From Botryosphaeria dothidea (lineage: Eukaryota > Ascomycota > Dothideomycetes > Botryosphaeriales > Botryosphaeriaceae): a stretch of 64,000 nucleotides of DNA. The stretch spans positions 1,054,001 to 1,118,000 of the forward strand of contig WWBZ02000051.1 of NCBI GenBank assembly GCA_011503125.2, given 5' to 3'. The notes under the pieces were generated by a model. It saw only the letters and a program-made list of their open reading frames with translations. It ran no database searches and was not told where the DNA came from. This document shows, one piece after another, positions 32,121-43,601 of this stretch. Made by a program: the position numbers and the translations under genes. Numbering within the stretch: position 1 is the first letter of the stretch; each line of letters opens with the position of its first letter.

Positions 32121-33641
32121 ATGCGACCCACGGTGCTACTACGCTCAGGCCGTTTGTCGGTGTCTTCTGCGCGCCACAACAAGCTCCCAGCTTTTTCTGC
32201 GCGCCTCAGTTCTCCTTCTTTTCCCCGCACTTCTCAGCCCGCCAAAGCTATGTCGGCTACGACTGCGCGCCGCGACCCGTACAAGCCCGCCGCAAGAGTG
32301 GCGGGCCAGAGACAGGATGTCTGGTACGTGCCGTACCGTCTGACAGTCATCTTGCGCAGCTACTCATGCCACCCGCAGGTCAATTGTCAACGAGGCCGCC
32401 GCTCAAACGCCCGTCACGCCCGTGGTGAACATGGGCCAGGGCTTCTTCGGCTACAATCCCCCGCAGTTCGTCCTCGACGCCGCCAAACATGCTCTCGACC
32501 GCGTTGAGTGCAACCAGTACTCCCCCACCAAGGTACTAGAGGCTACAATATACTTGGTGGAACTGGCGCTAATAATGTGAAGGGTCGCCCGAGGTTGAAG
32601 AAGGCCCTTTCGGATGCCTACTCGCCGTTCTTCGGCAAGACCCTGGACCCCGAGACCGAAATCACCATCACCACCGGCGCCAATGAGGGTATGCTCAGTG
32701 CTTTCATGGCCTTCATAGAGCCTGGCGATGAGGTCATTGTCTTTGAGCCCTTCTTCGACCAGTACATTTCGAACATCGAGATGCCGGGCGGAAAGGTTGT
32801 CTACGTGCCCATGCACCCTCCCAAGGAGGGAGCCACCAAGACCACTTCGGCTGCCGAGTGGAAGATCGACCTGAAGGAATTCGAGGCTGCCATTACCCCG
32901 AGAACTCGGATGATTGTCCTCAACACCCCACACAACCCAATCGGCAAGGTCTTCTCCAAAGAAGAGCTGCAAGCCATTGGCGACATTTGCGTCAAGCACA
33001 ACCTCATCATCCTGTCCGACGAAGTCTACGACCGCCTCTACTACGTGCCCTTCACGCGCATCGGCACGCTTTCTCCTGAGCTCGCTGAGCGCACCATAAC
33101 TGTTGGATCTGGTGGCAAGAACTTTTACGCCACGGGCTGGAGAGTGGGGTGGTTGATCGGTCCGGAGCATCTGATTAAGTACGTCAGTGCCGCGCACACT
33201 CGTATCTGCTATAGCAGTGTGAGCCCTCTGCAAGAGGCGACGGCTGTCGCATTCGAGGAGGCGGACAAGTACAACTTCTGGGACGAGTCGAAGAAGGAGA
33301 TGGAGGGTAAGATGAAGAAGTTCAACACAGTCTGGGACGAGCTCGGTCTGCCGTACTCGATTCCCGAGGGCGGTTACTTCGTCCTCGTCAACATGTCGAA
33401 GGTGAAGTTGCCCGACAACTATGATTTCCCGCCGCACGTTGCCGAGCGCCCGCGCGACTTCAAGCTCTCGTGGTTCCTGATCAAGGAGTTCGGCCTCGCA
33501 GCTATCCCGCCTACCGAGTTCTTCACGCCGGGGAATGCGCACATTGTCGAGGACTGGTTGCGGTTCGCGGTGTGCAAGAACGATGACGTCTTGGAGCTGG
33601 CCCAGAATAGACTGCGCGGACTCAAGAAGTATATCCAGTAA
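32121..33641 (+). CDS. BNA3: Kynurenine aminotransferase (Bna3-like), probably mitochondrial
   Basis: PLP enzyme transaminating kynurenine or related amino acids. Exons: 32121-32324, 32379-32532 and 32583-33641; joined frame 472 codons including stop. Motifs: GQGFFGY near the start of the fold, ITTGANEG, the substrate/cofactor block NTPHNPIGKVF, ILSDEVYDRL (cofactor Asp), and SGGKNFYATGWRVGW with the PLP Lys. The first ~40 residues are Arg/Ser-rich without acids (MRPTVLLRSGRLSVSSARH), a likely mitochondrial leader. An internal ATG (MSATTARRD, ~32250) would give a cytosolic form, so dual targeting by two starts is possible. The 50-base second intron has a weak acceptor context but keeps frame. 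Confidence 0.93.
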
Positions 33642-34270
33642 GAGATACTCGAAATAAAAAGACTTCCCTGTTATGCGAAGCACGAGTCTGCTCCCGTGAA
33701 GAGATACAACCGAGCTTGCCCCGAGACGGCGATGATGCAAGGCCGGTACTGATGTAATGAATATGATCTGTCATGGGAGCATGAAGCAGCCGCGTAGAGG
33801 TGATTTTTACCACTCACAAAACAGCCTAATTGCCTCGATCTTGTGCTTCTTTCGCTTTGCAGTCTATTCTGGATGGAACTTCTGAATGCGGCGACCTTGT
33901 AGACCATCCGCGATGATCGCCTCGAGCTCGTTTTACCGAACAGGACCTTGAAACAAGCACTAGACAATTGCGCAATATAATACTGGACCTGACAAGTACG
34001 TTGAAAATCCATCCTCAAGCAGCACTCGTCATCTTGTCCGAGCAGTTTGCGCGGAAGAGCGACATCGCTTAACGAACGCGATCGGGGTGGAGCCAAGGCG
34101 GCGGGAGCTATGATACATTAGCGACGTCATATGCGGAGGAGCTCACCCCAGGCGCGCAGCTGCCCTGTCAAGCTCCAGAATGCACTAGACATAATAAACC
34201 CCTCCTTTCCCGTCATTCCACTGCCCTCTCATCACTCAAACTCCATTCAATTGCCGTCGAACTCATCCCA
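33642..34270. other. Intergenic
   Basis: About 630 bases: 3' UTR of the aminotransferase, then the promoter of the repeat protein, with a pyrimidine-rich run just before its ATG. No gene seen. Confidence 0.45.
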
Positions 34271-36179
34271 ATGGCTGAGCAAGACCGCTACGGCTCCCAC
34301 TGGGGAGCAAATCCGAACAATCCGGTAAAGGATTCGCCCTCCGTCAACCTCGACAACCTTCCCAAGGGCTCTGGCGCCGAGCAGGACCGTTATGGCGGTT
34401 GGTTCGGCGGCAAGGCTCCGTCTGCCGGCCAGATCAAAGACCAAGTCCAGGAACATCTTCCCAAAGCTTCCGGCGCTGAACAAGATCGCTACGGTGGTTG
34501 GTTTGGCGGAAAGGGACCTTCTGCCGACGACATTTCGAAGAAACTTCCGCAGACTTCGGGCGCCGAACAAGACCGCTATGGTGGCTGGTTTGGAGGGAAG
34601 GCCCCAGCAGCCAGCGAGATCAGCGACAAGCTTCCCAAGACATCTGGAGCCGAACAGGATCGCTATGGTGGCTGGTTCGGAGGCAAGGGACCTTCAGCTA
34701 GTGAGGTCTCCGACAAGCTGCCTCGAGCTTCTGGGGCTGAGCAAGATCGCTATGCTGGCTGGTTTGGTGGAAAAGGGCCATCCGCGAGCGACATCTCAGA
34801 ACGCCTACCGCACACATCTGGAGCTGAGCAAGACCGCTATGCCGGCTATTTCGGCGGAAAGGGTCCATCTGCGAGCGACATCTCTGACAGGCTACCGCAT
34901 ACATCCGGGGCTGAACAAGATCGCTACGCTGGATGGTTCGGCGGCAAGGGTCCATCTGCGCGTGAGATCTCAGACAGGATCCCGACGGACCGAATTGGGT
35001 CTGCTGCTGAGCAAGACCGTTACGCCTCACACTTCAGTCTTCGCCCGAACAACCCTGTCCAGGCGCAGCCAACCTCATCAGGCTGGTCGACCAGCAGAAA
35101 CATTGGCTCTGGTGCGGAGCAAGACAGGTTCGGTTCGCACTTCTCGACCCGCCCTAACAACCCCATCAACGCTACTGCAGTCGGCTTGCTGCAGGGTGCT
35201 GTCCTTCCATCCTTCGGCTTCCACACCGGTCTGTCTGCCATCGCGTATGGCGTGTCACGCTACACAAACAGAGCCGAGGGTAAGGACTGGCTTTGGCCTT
35301 CTGGAATAGTTGCAAATGCCTGGTGGAGTGCTGTTGGTACCCGCGTTGTCTACGATGGTCTTTCCCTTTCAGACGCTTGGTCTACTGTCACTTACCCGGA
35401 GAAGGTCTTGCTCACTCAGGTCTCCGCGTGGGGAATCCGCCTTTTCTACCGCATTGCATCTCGAAGCGTCAAGCGTGGGGATGATGACCCACGTTATCAA
35501 GTTGCGAAGCAGGACCCCGGATTCTGGAACAAGGCCTTCTTCAGCTTGTACCTTCCCGAGGCGCTTGTACAAACCTTGATTGCCTTGCCGTTTACCCTCC
35601 CCTTCCGTGCAGGTGTGGCAAGCGCTAGGGCATCTCCTCTCCCTGAGAATGCCTCTCTCTTCCACAGCCTTGCTGTCTTTTTGTTCACCACTGGATATGC
35701 CCTGGAAGTCATTGCGGATACACAGCTTGAATCCCACAGGCAGAAGAGCGATGAGCTGAACCGTGAAGGCGTCTGGAGCATCGTCCGGCACCCCAAGTAA
35801 GTATTCCGGTCCCGTATGTGCTACAAGAATCACGCTGACTGTGACCAGCTACCTCGGCGATGCCCTCTGCCACTTCTCATTCCCTGTTCTTCTCTACAGT
35901 GCCGGCATCCTTCATCCGCTCGCCGTTCTCGGCTCTGTTGCTAACTACGTCTTCCTCCGCTTCATCGGTGGCGACAAGGAAAATGAGGCCAGCCAGGAAG
36001 AGCGCTATACCAAGGAGAACCCGCTCAAGTACCAGCAGCTCCAAGAGTGGAAGCGCGAGAAGAACAGCTTCTGGCCGAGCATCAAGGAGTTCCAGAATAA
36101 GTGGACCTGGGTGGTCTTCGCCGTCGGAGCTGGTGGCGTTGTCCTTGAAAGAGGCGTGCGTGCGTTCCTTCGTGGCTAA
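34271..36179 (+). CDS. EQDRY-repeat protein fused to a DUF1295 (steroid-reductase-like) membrane domain
   Basis: Two exons, 34271-35796 and 35849-36179 (gtaagt...ccag), give 618 residues. The first ~290 residues contain ten EQDRY/EQDRF units. Copies 2-8 are ~29-residue repeats with core GAEQDRYGGWFGGKGPSA and a helical LPxTS end; the first and the last two copies are shorter, with N-P-N-N-P or R-P-N-N-P. From ~residue 300 the chain becomes a multi-pass membrane domain (GAVLPSFGFHTGLSAIAYG, SLYLPEALVQTLIALPF, SLAVFLFTTGYALEV), ending with GVWSIVRHPKNYLGD, the signature of DUF1295/steroid 5-alpha-reductase C-terminal domains. That family is NADPH-linked in known members; activity here is unproven. 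Repeat function unknown. Confidence 0.88.
34373..34990 (+). repeat. Seven tandem ~87-bp coding repeats (EQDRY units)
   Basis: Imperfect in-frame repeats of about 29 codons, each with a gctgagcaagaccgcta-like core followed by a gg-tgg-ttc-ggc-ggc-aa block. Flanking shorter copies are at 34271-34300, ~35005-35040 and ~35107-35140. Confidence 0.85.
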
Positions 36180-37215
36180 GTGTGCTTTTCCTACTCGGGC
36201 TTGCAAAAGGAATGACTACATTGGAGGATCACAAAAATTACTGATCACTTGCCACAAAGATGGCCAATCATCATGTATATTAATAAGGGCTCATAGGATT
36301 TAAATGACGAATTCTACTGCATGACAAATCGGCTATCCTATCACCACATAATGTGCACGGAAAATCATCTCGAGTGCCCCCGAACGCCTTGGGTTGTTGC
36401 ACCGCAATCTCCGTGTGGGCTTAGAAATTTGACACAACCAATGCAAGTAGTCACCACTAATTTGCAGTTGACTGCCTCTCGTGATTAAGAACATCGCGTT
36501 CTGGTAGCACTGCAGCGGCGAGATGGCTGATGACAGTCTTGGCAGCTGAACGTGAGCTGGATAAGCCACAACAGGGCGTCTCGTGATGGTCCCGTTCACG
36601 TAATCTCACCATTTTCCCATCAGGGTTGCCGCTGACAGAAATAGAACAAAATCTTTCTGCATCCCCGCAATCCTGAACTTCCAACAGGAATATACGGGAG
36701 CGCCATAGAATCTTGGCACCATCCAACGGCGGCTCGATATCACTTCCGCTTTCCCTGGCGCAAGGCGTTCCTGAGGTTGCACGGACCGTGGATGGACAAA
36801 ATCGGGATAAGTGAGCAAGGTGCGTAGAGTGGAAATTTTAGCTTTACGAAGTCATGGTCTCTCCACGCGCAAAGCCCCGTCTTACTATGTTCCTTCTGAG
36901 TCTATGATTCGTTGATGTAGTGCCATACGAGGGTGTCTTTGAGCAAATGCTACGATGTCATGAGCGCGTTTTCTTCCCTTCTCACCCGCGATGACAGACG
37001 GAATACCGCAGCCTAGAAGGCTGAGTGCCTATTCTTGACATGGCGATGATGATGGTGATAAAGTGATTCTAGAAATATAAATGCTGCTTTCATTTCCTTC
37101 ATTTTTTTTCTTCACCCAACAACCCACATCGTCCTCTCTTCCGCTCTCTATCATTTCAGACTTCAAAATACTTTCATACCAAGTCTCTCACACATAAAAC
37201 GCCAAAGACCCCAAA
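36180..37215. other. Intergenic, promoter of the But2-like gene
   Basis: About 1 kb. A pyrimidine-rich leader precedes the ATG at 37216. No gene seen. Confidence 0.45.
37076..37081 (+). promoter_or_regulatory. TATA box of the But2-like secreted protein gene
   Basis: TATAAA in an AT-rich context, 135-140 bases upstream of the ATG, followed by a T-rich and pyrimidine-rich leader. Confidence 0.6.
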
Positions 37216-37782
37216 ATGCATTTCACCACCATCGCCTTCGCCCTCCTCTCCACCTCCTTGGCCGCCGCGCTCCCCACAGACGCCAACGCCCTCGAGCGCC
37301 GCGCCTGCAGCATCCAGTACCCGACCAATGTCTTCCAGATCCTGGAAGACGACCCGACGCACAACACGGGCAACCACGGCTACGTCTACACGTCGCAGGA
37401 GGCAGGGCCCTCGCACCGCTGGGTCACCGAACTACAGTTCACCGGCGTGCCCGCCGACGCACACGGCTGCTCCGTCGAGTTCTTCTTCGCGCAGGGCTAC
37501 CGCCTGCTCACCACCTCCGGCAACGCTCGCCTCGACTTCTACACCGTCGACCGCAACATCTCGGTCGAGCACGACACGTGGGAGAACCATCCCGGGAAGG
37601 TCAGCCTGGTCGGCACGCAGCTGGTCACGCTGAACCAGAACACCGACACGAAGCTCACGGCGGTGACGGGCGGCTGCAGCGAGACGATGAACTATATCGT
37701 CGAGGTGGAGGGCGTGGGTGCGGGGAGCGTCGGGTTCTTCGACAGTGAGCCGAGTGGATTGAGGTTGACGTACAACTGCTGA
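37216..37782 (+). CDS. Small secreted protein, But2-C-terminal-like
   Basis: A single exon of 188 residues. The signal peptide is MHFTTIAFALLSTSLAAA, followed by a short pro-region ending in LERRA, a Kex2-type cleavage site. The mature part begins ACSIQYPTNVFQIL and has Cys at the start, near the middle (HGCSVEF), at GGCSE and at the last residue (YNC), likely two disulphides. The pattern resembles the secreted fungal proteins annotated as ubiquitin-3-binding But2 C-terminal domain; that link is from memory of the family, not a search. A role at the cell surface or in host interaction is only a guess. The coding strand shifts from C-rich to G-rich in the last third. Confidence 0.8.
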   Translation: MHFTTIAFALLSTSLAAALPTDANALERRACSIQYPTNVFQILEDDPTHNTGNHGYVYTSQEAGPSHRWVTELQFTGVPADAHGCSVEFFFAQGYRLLTTSGNARLDFYTVDRNISVEHDTWENHPGKVSLVGTQLVTLNQNTDTKLTAVTGGCSETMNYIVEVEGVGAGSVGFFDSEPSGLRLTYNC

Positions 37783-38094
37783 GCGCGAGGATGAGCACGG
37801 GCGGGATGGTTTGAAATTTTTTTTGCTACATGTACATAGATTGCTCGCTATGAGTGTCTTGGGTTGCTTTCGAGCTGCGTCTGTCTCTACCGAGAGGGAT
37901 GATTTACGAGATATATTTAATCTACACATTGGTGATCAAAGCTCTTTTTGTCCCTTTTTCGTGTCTCCTTTTGAAGATCTGGCGAGCTTCCATTTTAGCA
38001 GAGCGGAGTGGTGTCTTCGAGGATGTGTAAAGCGGCCTGGTTTTCACCAGGCCCTTCATGCTTCAATGGCGCAACAGCCAGACCACTTCTGCTA
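37783..38094. other. Intergenic between converging genes
   Basis: About 310 bases with both 3' UTRs. Nothing else seen. Confidence 0.4.
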
Positions 38095-38454
38095 TCACTG
38101 ACCCTGCGTTTTGGGCTCGACGGTGTCATTCTTGCCGTCAAACGAAGCCTCGAAGTGCCGGGCAATCCTATCAAACCCATTCAATTCTGTTCCTGCAAGT
38201 TCATCAAGACTTTTTTCGAGGCAATCGAATGATTTGATGAGCCTGTCCGTCGTGCTTTCCAGTCCTTCCATCGCGCTTTTGAGCTCTTCCAGGGGTTTCC
38301 GCACATTTTGGTACATCATGTACTGGTTCGTGGCAAACGAGCTGATTCCACAATTGAGCCCCGTAAAGAGGCCCATGCGAGGTGATGCAACTGATACAAG
38401 TCAAATAGACAGCTTGTCATGGGAGCAAATCAGGGACTCACCTCGATAGGCCAT
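38095..38454 (-). CDS. Small coiled-coil hypothetical protein
   Basis: Two exons, 38454-38442 (MAYR plus one base) and 38390-38095, joined by a 51-base intron with gtgagt donor and atcag acceptor; 102 residues. An internal ATG would give 93 residues if the first exon is wrong. After a short hydrophobic start (GLFTGLNCGISSFATNQ), most of the protein has a heptad-like pattern (KPLEELKSAMEGLE, DRLIKSFDCLEKSLDEL), suggesting a coiled coil. I do not recognise it. A T homopolymer lies upstream near 38541-38557. Confidence 0.6.
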
Positions 38455-38795
38455 GCTGTGAATACAGTAGGAGCTCGAACGGGCACTTTGTGGTGATTGT
38501 TTGAGAAACTTGAGGTTTGAAGATCAAGTTGGTGAAAGGAGTTTTTTTTTTTTTTTTCAGGGCCCAACGACGACGTCACCGTACCTTACCACATTTCCTT
38601 CAACTGAAGCTCGGGACTACGAGGTAGGTTCCAGAAGCAAACATTTGTGGGGATGAAATTTTCGGTTGCGTGAATTTCACTCAAACCCATAGAAATGCTT
38701 CCACCTCGAATAGCAAGGGTGTATTGCAATACTATCGGGACCGACCTTGCAGTGGGTGGAACACTGACGTGAGAAGCTGGCGACAGTCAGCATTT

Positions 38796-40451
38796 CTATT
38801 CATCTCGGCCGACTTGCCCCGTCCGAACGAGCTGGTTCGCAACCGTCCACCTTCCTCCCCTCGTTCCGCCGCTGATACCATCCATGACCTGCTCCACCCA
38901 CTTCGCCTCGGGACTATCCCCACTCCCAAAAGCCTGCCACGCCATGCGCAGCGGGAACAAAATGAAGAAGCTCCCCGCGCCGTCCTGGAAATCCAGCAAA
39001 TGGTAGTCCACGCTGCGGCAGATATCCGTCGCCGCCTCGTACAGCGCGCGCCGCTGGCCATCCTGATCCACACCCGCCCCCGGCCCCGCCACAGCGCTCA
39101 CGAACAAAAGCAAAAAGATGCGCACGGCATCAGACAGCGCGGCCACGTTCGCAAAGTACAAGTTCCCATACCGCCACACCGTCCGCCACAGCGGGCCCAC
39201 CAGCCCGTCCTCGTCCACGCCCACCGGCGCGCTGCTCACCAGCCCCGCCGCCTCCTCCCGCGTCTGCGGAAACGCGCGATCCCACCCCGCCTGCCACGCG
39301 TCCAACTCCGCCAGCAGCGTCCTCGCCTGCCCCAGCAGCCCGCGCCTCTCCGCCCCCGCCTGCACGCTCCCCGCGCCGTCCAGCCCCCTCCCCTCGACCA
39401 GCCCGGACGCCGCCGCCAACACGTCCAGCAAGACGTGCACGCGGTCCTTGATCGCGCCGCCGCCCTCCCACGGCACGCGGCGCCACGCCTCCTCCGCGAA
39501 GACGCTGCGCTGCCGGGCCGCGAGGGCCGCGAGCACCATGACGGGGCGCACGGTTTCGAAGAGGCGGCGCGCGGGCGGGCTGCGGGCGACGGCGGGCGGG
39601 CCCCACAGCTCGAAGAGGCGGGCCAGGCCCAGGCAGTGGGCGATCCAGCCGGCGGGGCTGGAGGGGGAGAGGAACTCGTGCAGGGCGAGGGTGGTGACGG
39701 CGCTGAGGAGGTCGAGCGGGGGAGGGTGGCGGCGGGAGGGAGGCGCGCCGAGGGCGGCGTTGACGGCGGAGAGGGCGGTGGTGTAGCGGGCGTGGCGGGC
39801 GAGGAGGAGCGGGGACGACGGGGCGGTGGATGCGGGGTGGGAGAGGGCGAAGTAGGTGGTGGAGAGGGAGAGGAGGGAGGTGGATGTTAGGGGGAGGGTG
39901 GATGGGGTGAGGGGCGCTTGGAAGAGGGTGGGGTAGTCGTCGACGCCGCGGAGGAGGTTCTCGCGGGTGAAGCTGATGAGGATGTTGTCCTGGAAAGCTA
40001 GGAGGGAGAGAGATGATGGAATTGCGGATGCTGACGGTGCTAACGTGTCCTGGATTGGTAGGAGTTTGTTGAAGGACGTGTCCGGGTCAGTATCCAGTGC
40101 CGTGGATGGTGATGTCTGTGAAGTCGTGGGTGATTTCAATGTAGAAGCTGATTCACCGGGTGATTTGATTGTAGGGAATAAAACAGCGGCTCCAGAGGAT
40201 TCAGGCGAATGCGCTGAAGAGGCTGTCGAAGGCTTCTCGAAGGTCACTTGGATGAAATTGTTCTCCGGGTAACCTTCGCAGAAGCGGCCAGACTTGCGGC
40301 AGTTGGAGCAGTCTGGGCGGGCCTGGTCTGAGCCAACCGGCTGTCAGATAATGAAACCATCAGACGCTACAGAAACGGCAGACTGACCGCACTTGATCCG
40401 TCGACGGCGGCATGTTTTACAGCCCTTGGAGCGGCCAGCGACGCCGACCAT
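38796..40451 (-). CDS. Zn2Cys6 transcription factor
   Basis: Fungal binuclear-cluster regulator. Two exons, 40451-40388 and 40327-38796, with a 60-base intron inside the zinc cluster, give 531 residues. The cluster is complete across the junction: CKTCRRRRIKC in exon 1, then DQARPDCSNCRKSGRFC, that is CX2CX6CX6CX2CX6C. A Ser/Pro-rich linker (residues ~60-130) follows. The rest is a helical regulatory domain of the fungal-specific factor type, with LARHARYTTALSAVNAALG and ALHEFLSPSSPAGWIAHCLGLARLFELWGP-like blocks (shown only in part). Start chosen at MVGVAGRSKGC, standard for this group. Targets unknown; neighbours are secreted and cell-wall genes. Plus-strand C-rich to G-rich switch near 39500. 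Confidence 0.9.
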
Positions 40452-42892
40452 CTGGATGACGCGTAGACAGACGCTCAGACATGCGGGTTTGAGGTGAGAA
40501 TAAGATTCGATCAGCAACGGGACAGCGGCACAGGGGGACCAGCGTAGGGATTGAGAGGAGGGGCGAGTTTCGAGTAGGCAGAGCAGGCGGCAGAGGGTCG
40601 TCATCGAGGCCCACGATCAGCTCGCTCGGCCTACCGCTTCGGGCATGGTGGCATTGCGCTGCTGCCTCGATCGGGCAAAACGCTTGCGTTGCCGTCGCTT
40701 GCTCGGCAGTGCGGCACCGCCAAGCTTTGACTCGCTGCACGAAGCTTCTGAGGACGACATGTCGTGAACATGCGGCGTGCAGATGGTCGCAGGATCGTGT
40801 CTGGAGGCTTCCCATTGAGCCTTTCTTGTTTTTTCCTGTCCTCCGGCTCTGTTGCTGCCTCGCCGTGTGCTCGGAGATAAGTCTTGGCCTGCTCGGACTT
40901 TGGATAGCAATCAGTGATGCGTCCGAAATTGAAAAGAACTCGGACGGGGAAAGGAAATATGCTTGGAATGAGGTAGGAAGGTATCTCGAGAAAGACGTCG
41001 TGTAGAAGACAAGGAAACACTCGCCAAGCCGGCTTGGGAAAGGCTTGATCACCGTGATCAGCTTGTGGTCGGCCTTGTCTGCATGGATTTTATCAAGACG
41101 TAGAACAAATGCCATCCAGCCCTCCATGAATGAAACAGTCTAATCAAGCGGAAGGGAGATAAAAAGTGAAGTCAAAGCATCTCAATCAGCGTCGCGCAAC
41201 ACGGATTAGTAAACCTTGCCTCATAGCAACCCGACGAGGTTGGTTCGAAAAGGTCTTGTCGTGGAGAGTATACGTGTTGTCCTTGACATGAATGCAAGCA
41301 GGCTACATAAAAGCTCCCGTCCTGACAAATGCTCCAAACCCCCCACGCGTTAGTCCTTCCTGTTGCCACACTAATGGAAACGGCATCGTATGCATTCGGA
41401 GAAATACTCCCTTGTTGAAAGAAGAATACGAAATGGATCACGGGACTGCAATAATCTCTTGAAATCATTGGTGGGGAAGAAACCTCACAAGATCAACGGT
41501 TTATCGGTCCGCGCAAAGAAGATCCAGACTGAGTCTGTAGCACAAGCACCGCATGGCGCGGAAAACGAGACTCAACCATGCATATGCTTGACAAAAGGTG
41601 GGAGTTTCTCTCTGTACTTGAAGGTCATTCGCGCGATTACTTGTCCGTCCCGGCGGAGACAATGCCTAAAACCAAGGATGTCTGAACCCTTACCTTCGCC
41701 AGATCAGGGCTCTCACGCTCCCAGAAAGGCCTGCAAGCCATGTCGCACTCGCAACAGGCCTGAATTGAACGGCTGCGACTTGAGGTTTCAAATATGTTGA
41801 TTCTCCTCTTCAAGCTTGCTGATTTCTCGCGATGCCAAGAGAGGTAACAACGGTCTACGACTTCGGTAACGGATGCCACTACAGCCTAAGTATGATGCTG
41901 ATCAAGGGAAGGAAGCAAGGAGGTACAGGTAAGCAAGGGGGAGACTGCAGAGTACCCTTTCTCTATCCCCCAACGCCACCGTCGTATCTCCCCTTACTAG
42001 TAGCGAATTAGTTGTGTAAACTGAAGCGCACGTGGAATGCCTCTCAAGTTCACCCGACAAGCCCGAAGAAACGATCATGCAGTGAGGCGGTGTAAAGTGG
42101 ATCGTCAGTCGTTAGTACGGCCCATGTGTGTTCCCGCTACAAATGCCAAGGGAGCACAGGTCTCTAATTTCTCCGGAGCTCAGGAAGTGTTTCGCAGCGG
42201 AGGGAATCCTGTTGGCTTCGGTGTTTCGATAGCCCGTAGATGCGAGCCATGAGACAACCCGTCCCAGAACACGTTGGGGGCCCGAACAACTAGTACGGGA
42301 AAACTGTTTCGTCCGGCTATCGCATCATCCTACTCAAGCCGTAGGGTGCAAAACAAGCTTAGAACGCTCGATATGCCAGTGCGCTGCAAGTGTTCCCCTT
42401 TTCCCTGGTGGAGCGCTGAGAATAATTCTGGAAGCCTTGAGAGACCGGCCGTAAACGGGGCTCGCCCCAGAGAAGGCATCGGCATAGGAGGTTCCGTGCG
42501 CTGCGGTGGAGAAGCGAGAGGCGCGATCAAGCGAGAGGCCGGGCGAGAGTATCTTGGCATGTTGCATGGGCTCAGGTGATGGAACGGGAAAGTAGCTGGT
42601 GGCGAAGAGTTGCAGATCAGCGCAGCAAAATCGGGGGGCGGCACGAGGCTTCTTTGTTCCCACTGTTATCTGTCGTGATTCCGTAGATATCTTGATGAAT
42701 TGCTGGTATATCACGCGGCAGAGTCTCTATCAATGTTGCCGAGCGTTTGCGGAAGGCTCTCTCAGAAGCCGGATCTAGACAGCTAGCGGCGTCGAATGCC
42801 GCCTGACGACTCGCACTCAGAGAAACACGAGGAGCGGGACGGACGGACGGGGGGTTCAGTTCGGGCCGAGCGCATGTGTTTCAACTGGTAGC

Positions 42893-42923
42893 CGACGCTG
42901 CCAAGCAAAGCCAAGAGGGCTTG
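42893..42923 (+). repeat. 31-bp imperfect direct repeat, copy 1
   Basis: Shares gacgctgccaagc, gccaaga and cttga with the copy at 43113-43143: 26 of 31 positions identical, 220 bases apart, upstream of the pectate lyase gene. Confidence 0.6.
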
Positions 42924-43112
42924 AAGGGGCGGAAATAGCAGAAAACAGCGGGAGTTTGCATTTGCGAGAGGTGCGGCGAGCCCCGTTGTCGTGAGAAACG
43001 GGACTGAATAAGGTCGAAGCCAAGCTCATTTCACCCCTGGGCTGACAGCTCGCCTGACTATTGGTCCCCTGCGCAACTCCCCACACCTGCCCACCACCGC
43101 TTGCTGTCTTCT

Positions 43113-43143
43113 GACGCTGCCAAGCGCGGCCAAGAAGACTTGA
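43113..43143 (+). repeat. 31-bp imperfect direct repeat, copy 2
   Basis: Second copy of the repeat at 42893-42923. It lies about 350 bases upstream of the pectate lyase TATA box. Confidence 0.6.
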
Positions 43144-43460
43144 TGAGGGTAGCAGGCGGGACAACGTCCTGAATATGTGCGCGCCGCACCAGAAATCACT
43201 GCCCGGAAATTTCCATCATGCCGCCACGATCGCCTCCCTCCGTCCCTCATCCTCGTTCCCGCTCGCAACACTCACCACCATGGCGGAACCTCTGTTCCCT
43301 GCCAAGCGATATAGATTGAAACGCATAGTGTTTTCGTTCTAGATTGGTGCTGTAGAGCCTTGGTAGTTTCAAGTCACGGCGCCACTCATGGCTGCCCATC
43401 GGCATGTCTCCGAGATGCATATCGAGATGCTGCCTGCTGTGGTGTTGCGGCCCGCTGATA

Positions 43461-43466
43461 TATAAA
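43461..43466 (+). promoter_or_regulatory. TATA box of pectate lyase
   Basis: TATAAA, 136-141 bases before the ATG and followed by a pyrimidine-rich leader. Confidence 0.65.
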
Positions 43467-43601
43467 CGCCAGCCCACTCTGTCCACAGTACTCTCCTCAC
43501 CAACACAGTCCTTCACTTCAGTCGTTTAGCACATTCACTCTTTTTTCACTCTCTCTAACCGATCTGCGATCGCGTTTTTTTGCCGTTCACTACAAGACAA
43601 A

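Larger units (their letters stand above)
40452..43601. other. 3.1-kb gene-poor region
   Basis: Many short open frames on both strands but no domain, signal peptide or convincing splice pattern. It contains the long promoter of the Zn2Cys6 gene and, at the right end, that of pectate lyase. A 31-bp direct repeat occurs at 42893 and 43113. Confidence 0.45.

Noticed and set aside
32451..33740. 429-codon frame antisense to the kynurenine aminotransferase
   Set aside because: Shadow of a strongly supported gene; no domain of its own.
38670..39890. 406-codon plus-strand frame over the Zn2Cys6 gene
   Set aside because: Arg/His/Pro- then Glu/Gly-rich shadow; the opposite strand has the complete zinc cluster and regulatory domain.
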